Below, one piece after another: positions 1 to 5,734 of a stretch of 11,643 nucleotides of DNA. The notes under the pieces were generated by a model. It had not been told where the DNA came from, searched no databases, and saw only the letters and a list, made by a program, of their open reading frames with translations. Origin of the DNA: an uncultured Collinsella sp. (GTDB taxonomy: Bacteria > Actinomycetota > Coriobacteriia > Coriobacteriales > Coriobacteriaceae); NCBI GenBank assembly GCA_900551195.1, contig URVD01000034.1:1-11643 (forward strand), in the 5' to 3' direction. The position numbers and the translations under genes are program-made. Every line of letters starts with the position of its first letter. Positions within the stretch are counted from its first letter, which is position 1.

Positions 1-57
1 TCAATGAACTGGAAGAAACTATTCAGGCGGTACAAGAGGAAAACAAGGCTTTCGACA
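1..57. other. Probable junction: foreign or chimeric DNA joined to the transketolase gene
   Basis: The first 56 or so bases have about 43% GC, below the flanking gene. Read on the plus strand from position 3 they give NELEETIQAVQEENKAFD, a charged helical peptide that looks like the inside of a coiled-coil protein. The antisense reading, which should continue transketolase with a GMAL-like stretch, gives an unrelated hydrophobic string. The change falls at about 57-60, next to a CTGCAG palindrome at 59-64. It could be a rearrangement, an insertion end or an assembly or ligation chimera. The segment is too short to identify its source. Confidence 0.4.
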
Positions 58-431
58 ACTGCAGCAGAGATGCCCTGACCGAGCGAGCCGGTGGACATAT
101 CGATGCCTGGGGTATCGTTCATGTTGGGATGGCCCTGCAGTCGGCTGCCAATATGGCGGAGCGTCTCGAGCTCTTCGACGGGAAAATAGCCGCGATTTGC
201 CAACACCGAATACAGGCCCGGCGCCGCGTGACCCTTGGAGAGCACAAAGCGGTCGCGATCGGCCTTGTGAGGGTCGGCAGGATCGATATTCATTTCCTCA
301 AAGTACAGATACGTCATGATGTCGGCTGCACCGAGCGATCCACCCGGATGTCCCGACTTGGCCGCGTGAACCGCAGTCACGACACCCTTCCTGACCTCAT
401 TGGCGACCTTCGCCAGCTCCTGGTTGGTCAT
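1..431 (-). CDS. Transketolase, N-terminal subunit (split type), truncated at the window edge
   Basis: This is the thiamine-diphosphate (ThDP)-binding N-terminal part of transketolase, which moves two-carbon ketol units in the non-oxidative pentose-phosphate pathway. It starts at the ATG at 431, behind a GAGAGG ribosome binding site. Visible motifs are GHPGG (residues 27-31), SKGHAAPGLYSVLA (65-78) and GHPNMNDTPGIDMSTGSLGQ (100-119), all typical of the ThDP half. In many bacteria this half (about 270-280 aa) is a separate gene followed by a C-terminal subunit gene. Family similarity stops near residue 125 (position about 57). The frame stays open to the edge, but the last 18 or so residues do not resemble transketolase, and the ThDP-binding GDG motif is not reached. 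It is the last visible gene of the PTS operon, 64 bp after the transaldolase gene. The identity is secure; whether the truncation is natural or an assembly artefact is not. Confidence 0.9.
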   Translation of the reverse strand, partial: MTNQELAKVANEVRKGVVTAVHAAKSGHPGGSLGAADIMTYLYFEEMNIDPADPHKADRDRFVLSKGHAAPGLYSVLANRGYFPVEELETLRHIGSRLQGHPNMNDTPGIDMSTGSLGQGISAAVVESLVFLLYRLNSFFQFI

Positions 432-495
432 ACGAATTCCTCTCTTGAGAACAACCCCGGCACCGGATGGCGCGATGCCGAGGGCAACCCGGTCG

Positions 496-1179
496 TTAAG
501 CCTGAGCGACGACCTTCTGCCAGTCAGCCTCAAAAGAGGCGAGGCCCTGGTCGGTCAGCGGGTGATGCAGGCACTTCTTGAGAGCGGCCATGGGCACGGT
601 CGCGATGTCGGCACCAAGAAGAGCCGCCTGGGTCACGTGGTTGGGCGTGCGGACCGAAGCGGTGATGATCTCGACGGTGTCGTCGACGTTCTTGCCGGTC
701 CAGTCATAGTTCTTGATGCATGTCACGACATTGTCGAGCTGCGAGATGCCGTCCTCGGCGATGTCGTCAAAGCGGCCGACAAACGGGCTGATGTAGCGGG
801 CACCGGCGTTGGCGGCCATGAGGGCCTGCGTCGGCGAGAAAACAAGCGTCATGTTGACGCGCACGCCCGCATCGGCCAGGGCGCGGCAGGCGGCGAGGCC
901 GGCCTCGCACACGGGAAGCTTGACCACGATGTTGGGAGCCAGGGCGGCAAGACGCTTGCCCTCCTCGATCATGCCCTCGGCAGTGGTCGCGGTGGACTCA
1001 GCAGACACGGGCAGGCCCTCGCAGAGCTCGGCAATCTTGAGCATATGGGGCTCAAAGTCGGCGAGCTTGCCGCCGGTCTTGGCGTACAGGGACGGGTTGG
1101 TGGTGACGCCGGCAAGGCAGCCCCAGCTCTTGGCCTCGGCGATCTCGTCAAGGTTGGCGGTATCGATAAAGAACTTCAT
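496..1179 (-). CDS. Transaldolase / fructose-6-phosphate aldolase family protein (TalC/FSA type)
   Basis: This 227-aa class I aldolase of the small transaldolase/FSA family is predicted to act in the cytosol, exchanging dihydroxyacetone units between sugar phosphates. It starts at the ATG at 1179, eight bases after AGAAGGAG; an upstream start at 1206 would skip this site. Visible motifs are FIDTANLDEI (4-13), GVTTNPSL (24-31), IVVKLPV with the Schiff-base lysine K87 (FSA Lys85), NMTLVFS (109-115) and ISPFVGR (130-136), whose arginine binds phosphate. At the position where E. coli FSA has Tyr131 and TalB has Phe178, this protein has F133. That points to transaldolase rather than true fructose-6-phosphate aldolase activity (known family rule, inferred here). 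The gene lies between the GatZ-family and transketolase genes, matching the joint role of the two enzymes. A terminator-like structure lies 33 bp before its start, so its expression probably depends on readthrough. Confidence 0.93.
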   Translation of the reverse strand: MKFFIDTANLDEIAEAKSWGCLAGVTTNPSLYAKTGGKLADFEPHMLKIAELCEGLPVSAESTATTAEGMIEEGKRLAALAPNIVVKLPVCEAGLAACRALADAGVRVNMTLVFSPTQALMAANAGARYISPFVGRFDDIAEDGISQLDNVVTCIKNYDWTGKNVDDTVEIITASVRTPNHVTQAALLGADIATVPMAALKKCLHHPLTDQGLASFEADWQKVVAQA

Positions 1180-1211
1180 GGTGCAAACTCCTTCTAAGGA
1201 ATCCAAAACTC

Positions 1212-1285
1212 AAAAAATAGGACAAAGGGGATGTCCTTTTGTCCTATGTGCCGGGCCTGCAGCTGGGACATGCCCCAGGCCCGGC
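1212..1285 (-). terminator. Tandem hairpin with U-tract: intrinsic terminator or attenuator between GatZ-family and transaldolase genes
   Basis: Reading the minus strand, GCCGGGCCTG pairs with CAGGCCCGGC (arms 1276-1285 and 1250-1259). Two bases later ATAGGACAAA pairs with TTTGTCCTAT (arms 1238-1247 and 1217-1226), followed directly by a run of six U (1217-1212). The second hairpin plus U-run has the form of a Rho-independent terminator. It sits 20 bp after the GatZ-family stop and only 33 bp before the transaldolase ATG, too close for a separate promoter. It therefore probably acts as a partial terminator that lowers downstream transaldolase and transketolase expression. Confidence 0.8.
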
Positions 1286-1304
1286 GTCGTGTAGGAAAAG
1301 CTAC

Positions 1305-2573
1305 TTAGAGAGCCTTCTCGATGCGGCTCGTGACGCCCTTGAGGTTAAGACCGACGACGTACTGCTTGATCGGGCGCTTGATGTGCTCGATCACAAAGCG
1401 CTTGCCGTCAATGTCCTGGGCAGCGAGGTTGCGATAGAGCTTCTCGACCTGCTCCTTGACCTCGGGATCGTTGAACGCGTAGTGGCCGGAGACATCCAGA
1501 ATCTTCAGGCTGAGCTCGTCGTCGGCCAGAATGTCGTCAACCTGCAGGTTGACATCGTCGCCGGTCATCCACTTGCGCCAGCGCTCGGTCTTGATGGCCT
1601 TGACCAGCAGCGTGTGATACAGATCGGAGGGATCGTCGCACAGGCCGTTGTCGACCAGAATCTGCTCGGTAGCGCAGAGCTTGAGGTAAGCGCGGGTCTC
1701 CTCGGTGCCGTACTGAGGGGCGACATTGGAAGCGGTCACGTGTGCCGGGATGTGCTCGAGCAGCGTCGCGTCGTCCAGGTAGTCGGCGTTGTGCTCCTTC
1801 AGGCCCACGCCGTAGCGCTTGGCCATGTCGGCGAGCTCGCGGGCATTCTTAAAGTTGTAATGACCGACCTGCTCGGTCCAACGGGTGAGCGTACCGGTCT
1901 GGCCGACGATAAAGGTGGGCATGGGGCAGCCGCGCTTCTCGAGCTCGGGCTGCAGCTGAGAAATGAACTCCTCGTACTTGTCGGTGGAGGTCAGGCCGCC
2001 ATTGGTCTCCTCGGTACCGACCTCATAGGCAACCTCGGGCAGGTTATGCTCGCGACGGTACTGCTCAAGATAGTCGATAAGATCGATCGTGCGGCGAAGC
2101 ACCACGTCGAGCGGAATAACCTTGCCGATCTGATAGGGGTCCTTGGTGGGGTCGACCATCAGCAGGTCAAAGCCTGCCTCCATGTCGGCGACAAAGGACT
2201 TGCGGGCGAGCTCCATGGCCTCGTCCTCGGGCAGGTGGGCGTTACGCTCCTCGTCGCGCTGCCACGGACCGCCGTGATCGCGGCACAGGTAGTACGGACC
2301 GGTATAACCCACCTCGTCGGCAACCTTCTTAATGTCGGCGGCAAAGCGCGTCTGGTCCCAACCGTTGACGTAGCCGGCGCCCATCTCGTCCATATCGACC
2401 TGGTTGCGGCTAGCGATAAACATGGGCGGGAAATCCTCGTCCTTGGCAAGCTCGAACACGGCCTGAATCAGGTTGGGGCTCATGGGACCAATGCCGACCA
2501 TGGTTGCGTGATCGCCGCTGTCCTGCAGCTTGAGCATGCCCTGAACGGCCTGGCGGATGGTGAGGTTGGACAT
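1305..2573 (-). CDS. GatZ/KbaZ-family protein (tagatose-bisphosphate aldolase subunit or tagatose-6-phosphate 4-epimerase-like)
   Basis: A 422-aa cytosolic protein with the usual length of the GatZ/KbaZ (PF08013) family. The ATG at 2573 follows AGAAGGAG by six bases. Family landmarks are NQVD (57-60), RDHGGPW (98-104, matching GDHLGPN in KbaZ), VGTEE (185-189), KEHNADY (259-265) and an Asn-Val-Ala-Pro stretch near 290. GatZ and KbaZ were described as non-catalytic partners of the class II aldolases GatY and KbaY. A member from Agrobacterium is a D-tagatose-6-phosphate 4-epimerase (EC 5.1.3.40). No GatY-like gene is in the window, so an enzyme working alone, such as an epimerase giving fructose 6-phosphate, fits the context better; this is inference. 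It follows the PTS gene by 144 bp of structured spacer and precedes the transaldolase gene. The family is certain, the reaction is not. Confidence 0.88.
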   Translation of the reverse strand: MSNLTIRQAVQGMLKLQDSGDHATMVGIGPMSPNLIQAVFELAKDEDFPPMFIASRNQVDMDEMGAGYVNGWDQTRFAADIKKVADEVGYTGPYYLCRDHGGPWQRDEERNAHLPEDEAMELARKSFVADMEAGFDLLMVDPTKDPYQIGKVIPLDVVLRRTIDLIDYLEQYRREHNLPEVAYEVGTEETNGGLTSTDKYEEFISQLQPELEKRGCPMPTFIVGQTGTLTRWTEQVGHYNFKNARELADMAKRYGVGLKEHNADYLDDATLLEHIPAHVTASNVAPQYGTEETRAYLKLCATEQILVDNGLCDDPSDLYHTLLVKAIKTERWRKWMTGDDVNLQVDDILADDELSLKILDVSGHYAFNDPEVKEQVEKLYRNLAAQDIDGKRFVIEHIKRPIKQYVVGLNLKGVTSRIEKAL

Positions 2574-2614
2574 TTTGTTCTCCTTCTCCAGAGGATTTTT
2601 GACAAAAGTTCCCT

Positions 2615-2703
2615 GGGACCCAGATGTGGGCCCTATCAGTGCGGATGGATTTTGTTGTGTAGGGGCGGTTGTGCGGAGTCAAATCCATCCCTCCGCACAA
2701 CCG
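2615..2703 (-). promoter_or_regulatory. Structured spacer between PTS and GatZ-family genes, with two competing hairpins plus a third
   Basis: Hairpin A is a perfect 13-bp inverted repeat (CGGTTGTGCGGAG at 2666-2678 with its complement at 2691-2703) and a 12-base loop. The loop sequence (2680-2690) is also complementary to 2643-2654 (GGATGGATTTTG). That pairing extends to TGCGGA at 2640-2645, so hairpin B can form only if A opens. Hairpin C (2615-2633) has GGG/CCC and CCCA/TGGG pairing around a one-base bulge. None is followed by a U-run, so these are not simple terminators. They may stabilise the upstream PTS transcript or tune expression of the GatZ-family gene. The pairings are seen in the sequence; the function is inferred. 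Confidence 0.55.
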
Positions 2704-2717
2704 GAGTCCTTAAAGGT

Positions 2718-4190
2718 TTACTTGGCCTGCTTATCGAGCGTGGGCTTCATGGCAATCAGGATTGCAGCGGCGACCAAGGAGCCAATCACGATGTCCAGGC
2801 AGAACAGCGCGACGTTGTTGGTGGCCAGGGCGACAATAAAGCCACCATGCGGAACATAGCAGTCGATGCCCTGGAAGGCGGCAAGCGCCGCGCCCACGGC
2901 AGAGCCGATGCAAATGCCGGGCAGGGTGTGGCCAAGATCCTTGACCGCGAAGGGAATAGCGCCCTCGGTAATACCGATGCAGCCCATGAACAGAGCAGAG
3001 ATGCCCATCTGACGGTCAGCGCCATCGAACTTGTTCTTGGCGATGAGCGCAGCGAGGCCGCAAGCAATCGGGGGAATGGCGACGGCGACGCGGAACATAC
3101 CGTTGGGGCCGTAGATGCCGGAGGCCATGATGGCCATGGTAAAGGTCGAAGCGGTCTTGTTGATGGGGCCACCCATATCGAAAGCGGTCATAACGCCAAT
3201 GACCAAGCCCAGGACGACGGCGGAGCCGCCCTGCAGGCTGCCGAGCACGCTGGTGAGCCAATCCATCACAAAGCCAAGCGGCGTGGCCAAGATGTAGATG
3301 TAAGCCATGCCCAGGACGAGCGAGGTCAGAATCGGGATGATCAGAATGGGCATGATGGTCTGGATGGTGTTGTTGACCTTCCAGGTCTTCATCCAGCGGA
3401 CAAAGTAACCGCAGATGACAGCCATGATCATGGCGCCCAAGAAGCCGGTCGAAACGCTGTTGCCGCTCGGGGTGACGACGGCGTTGTTAACCAAGTAGCC
3501 CAGGACGAAGCCGGGGGCAAGTGCGGGCTTACCGGCCATCGAGTAGGCGATGTATGCCGCAAGCACCGGAATCATCATAGAGATGCCGGCCATGCCGATA
3601 GTGTTAAGACTCACCATCAACGGGTTGGTGACCTCCATACCGCTAGCACCGGCAGTACCGGATGCCAACGAGAAGGCGAGGAACACGCCACCGATAACGA
3701 CGATGGGGATAAAATAGGAAACACCGGTATTGAATGCATTGAGCAGCGTCTTGCCAGGATCGGCAAAGATGGACTGCTTGGACGCCGGTGTCGGGGCCTG
3801 CGGGGCAGCGGAGACGGCCTTCTTCTCTGCCTTGGCCTCGGCCTTGGACGCGTCAACGGCACCGCCCGTCGCCTTGATGATCTCGACAGCCTGGTCGATA
3901 ATCTTTACCGGATCGGCGATTACATCCGAGGTGCCGACCTTGAGGAACTTGCCCTCGGCCATCTTTTGCTCAAAACGGTCCTCGTTCTCGACACCCACGT
4001 CGACGGACTCGAGCACCAGGTCGGCGGAATCAACGTCTTCCTGCGTGAGCTCATTCTCGATACCCAGACCACCCTGAGCCTCGACTTTGCACTCGATGCC
4101 ACGAGCGGAGCATTCATCCTGAATCGCCTTCTGGGCCATATACGTGTGGGCGATACCCACGGTACAGGCGGCAACGCCTACGATCTTCAT
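2718..4190 (-). CDS. PTS fructose-family transporter, EIIBC component
   Basis: A 490-aa membrane permease that imports and phosphorylates a sugar using phosphate passed from an EIIA. The ATG at 4190 (MKIVGVAACT) is chosen over upstream starts because it opens the EIIB domain and follows a GAGGGA site. The EIIB domain spans about 1-105 with phospho-cysteine C9 in CTVGIAHT; the usual form is CPTGIAHT. An Ala/Lys/Pro-rich linker runs from about 106 to 140. The multi-span EIIC domain spans about 141-490 and carries AFDMGGPINK (336-345), GITEGAIPFA (406-415) and PHGG (447-450), all typical of the fructose family. No EIIA domain is fused and none lies nearby, so EIIA and HPr must come from elsewhere. 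First gene of the operon, divergent from a LacI-family regulator. The substrate could be fructose, tagatose or another ketose or polyol. Confidence 0.93.
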   Translation of the reverse strand: MKIVGVAACTVGIAHTYMAQKAIQDECSARGIECKVEAQGGLGIENELTQEDVDSADLVLESVDVGVENEDRFEQKMAEGKFLKVGTSDVIADPVKIIDQAVEIIKATGGAVDASKAEAKAEKKAVSAAPQAPTPASKQSIFADPGKTLLNAFNTGVSYFIPIVVIGGVFLAFSLASGTAGASGMEVTNPLMVSLNTIGMAGISMMIPVLAAYIAYSMAGKPALAPGFVLGYLVNNAVVTPSGNSVSTGFLGAMIMAVICGYFVRWMKTWKVNNTIQTIMPILIIPILTSLVLGMAYIYILATPLGFVMDWLTSVLGSLQGGSAVVLGLVIGVMTAFDMGGPINKTASTFTMAIMASGIYGPNGMFRVAVAIPPIACGLAALIAKNKFDGADRQMGISALFMGCIGITEGAIPFAVKDLGHTLPGICIGSAVGAALAAFQGIDCYVPHGGFIVALATNNVALFCLDIVIGSLVAAAILIAMKPTLDKQAK

Positions 4191-4273
4191 TACTTCCCTC
4201 TTTTCATAGAGTTGCGTGCGCAAGACACCGTTTGCGGAGGCCTCCGGAGCATCCCCTGCCGTTTGGACTTGCT

Positions 4274-4289
4274 GTCTTTTCGACAAGAC
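4274..4289. promoter_or_regulatory. Candidate LacI-family operator at the PTS promoter
   Basis: GTCTTTTCGACAAGAC is a 16-bp pseudo-palindrome with 7 of 8 paired positions and a central CG, the usual form of LacI-family operators, where the hinge helix enters the minor groove. It lies two bases downstream of a TATATT -10 box read on the minus strand, so it would overlap the expected start point near 4284. That placement suits repression by the adjacent regulator. The palindrome is seen; binding is inferred. Confidence 0.5.
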
Positions 4290-4290
4290 C

Positions 4291-4320
4291 AATATAGGTG
4301 CTCGTTTTTCTTAATGCCAG
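4291..4320 (-). promoter_or_regulatory. Possible sigma-70-type promoter of the PTS operon
   Basis: On the minus strand CTGGCA (4320-4315, four of six matches to TTGACA) is spaced 18 bases from TATATT (4296-4291, five of six matches to TATAAT). It predicts a transcript starting near 4284 with a leader of about 95 bases before the ATG at 4190. The -35 box is weak. Confidence 0.4.
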
Positions 4321-4362
4321 TTTATTTCGGTAAACGCGCAGGTCAGAGCGTTGGTTACGCTA

Positions 4363-4384
4363 TTTAGTTATGCGTTTAACTAAA
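4363..4384. promoter_or_regulatory. 22-bp CG-centred palindrome upstream of the PTS promoter
   Basis: Arms TTTAGTTA (4363-4370) and TAACTAAA (4377-4384) are perfectly complementary around TGCGTT, and the centre of symmetry is again C|G. It lies about 45 bp upstream of the proposed PTS -35 box. It could be an auxiliary operator, a site for autoregulation of the LacI-family gene, or the site of another factor. It does not share sequence with the 4274-4289 candidate, so the two may serve different proteins. Confidence 0.4.
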
Positions 4385-4591
4385 AATGAATCCTGCGATT
4401 TTACCCTCGATTTCAAAAGTCAAGAAGTATTTGATTTTCTCGGTAGACGGCAGATGCGCATGCCGGTCACAAATTTCGACCCCACCCATATACCGCATTT
4501 GTTGCATACTCATATGAAAGGAAAAGTCGCTCACCAAAGCGCATCCCTCACCAAGACTCAAAGTCATCATGTTGGAAAATGCTCATCTGTC

Positions 4592-4599
4592 GGAAGGAG
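4592..4599 (+). promoter_or_regulatory. Ribosome binding site that fixes the GTG start of the LacI-family gene
   Basis: GGAAGGAG lies five bases before a GTG at 4605. The in-frame ATG at 4569 has no comparable site and would add 12 residues not expected before the helix-turn-helix, so the GTG is taken as the start. Confidence 0.75.
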
Positions 4600-4604
4600 T
4601 CGCT

Positions 4605-5615
4605 GTGGCAAAACAGCGCGTTACGATCGCAGACGTCGCTCGAGAGGCGGGAACCTCGACGGCAAGCGTCTCGTATTACCTCAACGACAAACGAGAAAAG
4701 CTTAGCGAGAAGACGCAGGCAAAGATTGCGCGCGTCATCAAGGAACTCGGATACGTTCCCAACGCCCAAGCGCAAACGCTCACCGGCAAGCAAACCCACG
4801 TCATCGCCATCATCATCTTGGATAACACCAACAAATGGGCGGGCCTCGTCCTCAACGGCATGGAGCAGGTCATGCTCCCCGCGGGCTACCAGACGGTCGT
4901 TTGCACGAGCAACTTTAACCCCGAGACCGAGCTCATGTATGTCGACAAAATGCTCTCACTGGGCGTCGATGGTTTTATCATCCAGCCCACGGCAAATTTC
5001 AAGGCAGTCCACGACCGCATCAAGCGCGCCGACAAGCCCGTCGTCTTTTTTGACGCGGCCATCTACAGCCCAGGCACCAGCTGGATCAAAACCAACCTCT
5101 ACGACGGCGTGTACAATGCCACGCAGGCGCTTCTCGACGCCGGCTACGAAGACTTCTTTTCCATCGCCGCCAACATGACCGAAATGCGCACTCGCATGGA
5201 ACGTTTTCAGGGATATGCCGAGGCATTGGCCGCGAATGGGCAGCTCTACAAAGCCATCCCCATCGATCACAACAAGCCGTCAATCAACGAGCTCACCGAA
5301 TACTTTAAATACAAGTTCAACCCCGCCAAGCGCACGCTCATCTTCGTACAAAACCAATGGGCGCTTCCCCGTGTCTACAAGGCCCTCCAACCCATGGCCC
5401 ATCTACTTCCGCAGCAAATAGGTCTTTTGGGACTCAACTGCGAAGACTGGACCAACCTCACCACGCCGACCGTCTCCACGATCATCGAGCCCGTCGACCA
5501 GGAAGGCAGGGAGGCGGCCGAGATGCTGCTCGCCTTGCTTGACGGCAGCAGCCAACCCGGCGAGCAGCGCATTCTCGAGTGCAAGCTCAACTGGCTCGAC
5601 TCCACCTCGATCTAG
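4605..5615 (+). CDS. LacI-family transcriptional regulator
   Basis: A 336-aa repressor-type DNA-binding protein, predicted to control the divergent sugar PTS operon. The helix-turn-helix is at about 7-26 (VTIADVAREAGTSTASVSYY). The hinge helix follows at about 51-60 (VPNAQAQTLT), where the common Ala-Arg is Ala-Gln but the intercalating leucine is kept. The remainder (about 65-336) is the two-lobed sugar-binding domain related to periplasmic binding proteins, with GVDGFIIQPT and a late STIIEPVDQEGREAAEMLL stretch typical of the family. The GTG start at 4605 follows GGAAGGAG. Its natural ligand is probably the PTS substrate or a phosphorylated product; this is inferred from position only. Two CG-centred palindromes in the shared control region are candidate operators. 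It is separated from the downstream nuclease gene by 119 bp containing a stem-loop without a U-run. Confidence 0.93.
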   Translation: MAKQRVTIADVAREAGTSTASVSYYLNDKREKLSEKTQAKIARVIKELGYVPNAQAQTLTGKQTHVIAIIILDNTNKWAGLVLNGMEQVMLPAGYQTVVCTSNFNPETELMYVDKMLSLGVDGFIIQPTANFKAVHDRIKRADKPVVFFDAAIYSPGTSWIKTNLYDGVYNATQALLDAGYEDFFSIAANMTEMRTRMERFQGYAEALAANGQLYKAIPIDHNKPSINELTEYFKYKFNPAKRTLIFVQNQWALPRVYKALQPMAHLLPQQIGLLGLNCEDWTNLTTPTVSTIIEPVDQEGREAAEMLLALLDGSSQPGEQRILECKLNWLDSTSI

Positions 5616-5620
5616 ACCGC

Positions 5621-5649
5621 GGGACAAATAAATCAGGAGTGTTTGTCCC
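5621..5649 (+). terminator. Weak stem-loop after the LacI-family gene
   Basis: GGGACAAA (5621-5628) pairs with TTTGTCCC (5642-5649) across a 13-base loop, starting five bases after the stop codon. No U-run follows on the plus strand, so this is at best a weak or Rho-assisted end and readthrough to the nuclease gene is possible. Confidence 0.35.
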
Positions 5650-5686
5650 AAATCTTAAGTATTTGTTCGACAGAACGGCCCCTGTC

Positions 5687-5731
5687 GGCTCCTGCTAGAC
5701 TGGTAGATTCGCAACCGACTACCCAGGAGCC
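5687..5731 (+). promoter_or_regulatory. Hairpin that would hide the nuclease ribosome binding site
   Basis: GGCTCCTG (5687-5694) is the exact complement of CAGGAGCC (5724-5731), and inside it GGTAG (5702-5706) pairs with CTACC directly next to the outer stem. The 3' arm contains AGGAG (5725-5729), the ribosome binding site five bases before the ATG at 5735. A transcript running in from upstream could fold this way and mask the site. One starting from a local promoter (a TAGACT -10-like box at 5696, poor -35) would lack the 5' arm. The pairing is seen; the regulatory role is inferred. Confidence 0.35.
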
Positions 5732-5734
5732 CCC

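Larger units (their letters stand above)
4191..4604. other. Divergent control region between PTS operon and LacI-family gene
   Basis: This 414-bp stretch has no credible gene; frames that cross it are short or are extensions of antisense frames. It is AT-richer than its flanks, especially at 4300-4440. It contains a possible PTS promoter (4291-4320), a CG-centred 16-bp pseudo-palindrome (4274-4289), a CG-centred 22-bp palindrome (4363-4384) and a perfect 12-bp palindrome CGGAGGCCTCCG (4235-4246) in the predicted PTS leader. No convincing promoter for the plus-strand regulator could be picked. One weak option is TTGGTT (4351) spaced 18 from TTTAAC (4375). Confidence 0.6.

Noticed and set aside
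129..581. Plus-strand frame continuous with the first 56 bases
   Set aside because: It runs antisense through the transketolase gene. Only the first 56 or so bases look like foreign coding sequence, so the rest is not taken as a gene.
1217..1247. Shared GGACAAA / TTTGTCC stems at 1217-1247 and 5621-5649 as a dispersed repeat
   Set aside because: The shared core is only about seven bases with unrelated loops and flanks, so chance is enough to explain it.
2615..2633. T-box-like or terminator reading of the GGG/CCC hairpin before the GatZ-family gene
   Set aside because: There is no T-box consensus and no U-run directly after the stem.
1239..4367. A plus-strand open frame of 1042 codons
   Set aside because: It is antisense to the GatZ-family and PTS genes, which are unmistakable family members. 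Its translation is low-complexity and matches no family I recognise, as expected from GC-biased third positions on the opposite strand.
5668..5687. CGACAG / CTGTCG inverted repeat before the nuclease as a LexA box
   Set aside because: The arms do not match the Gram-positive GAAC-N4-GTTC form, and the 8-base spacer is unlike it.
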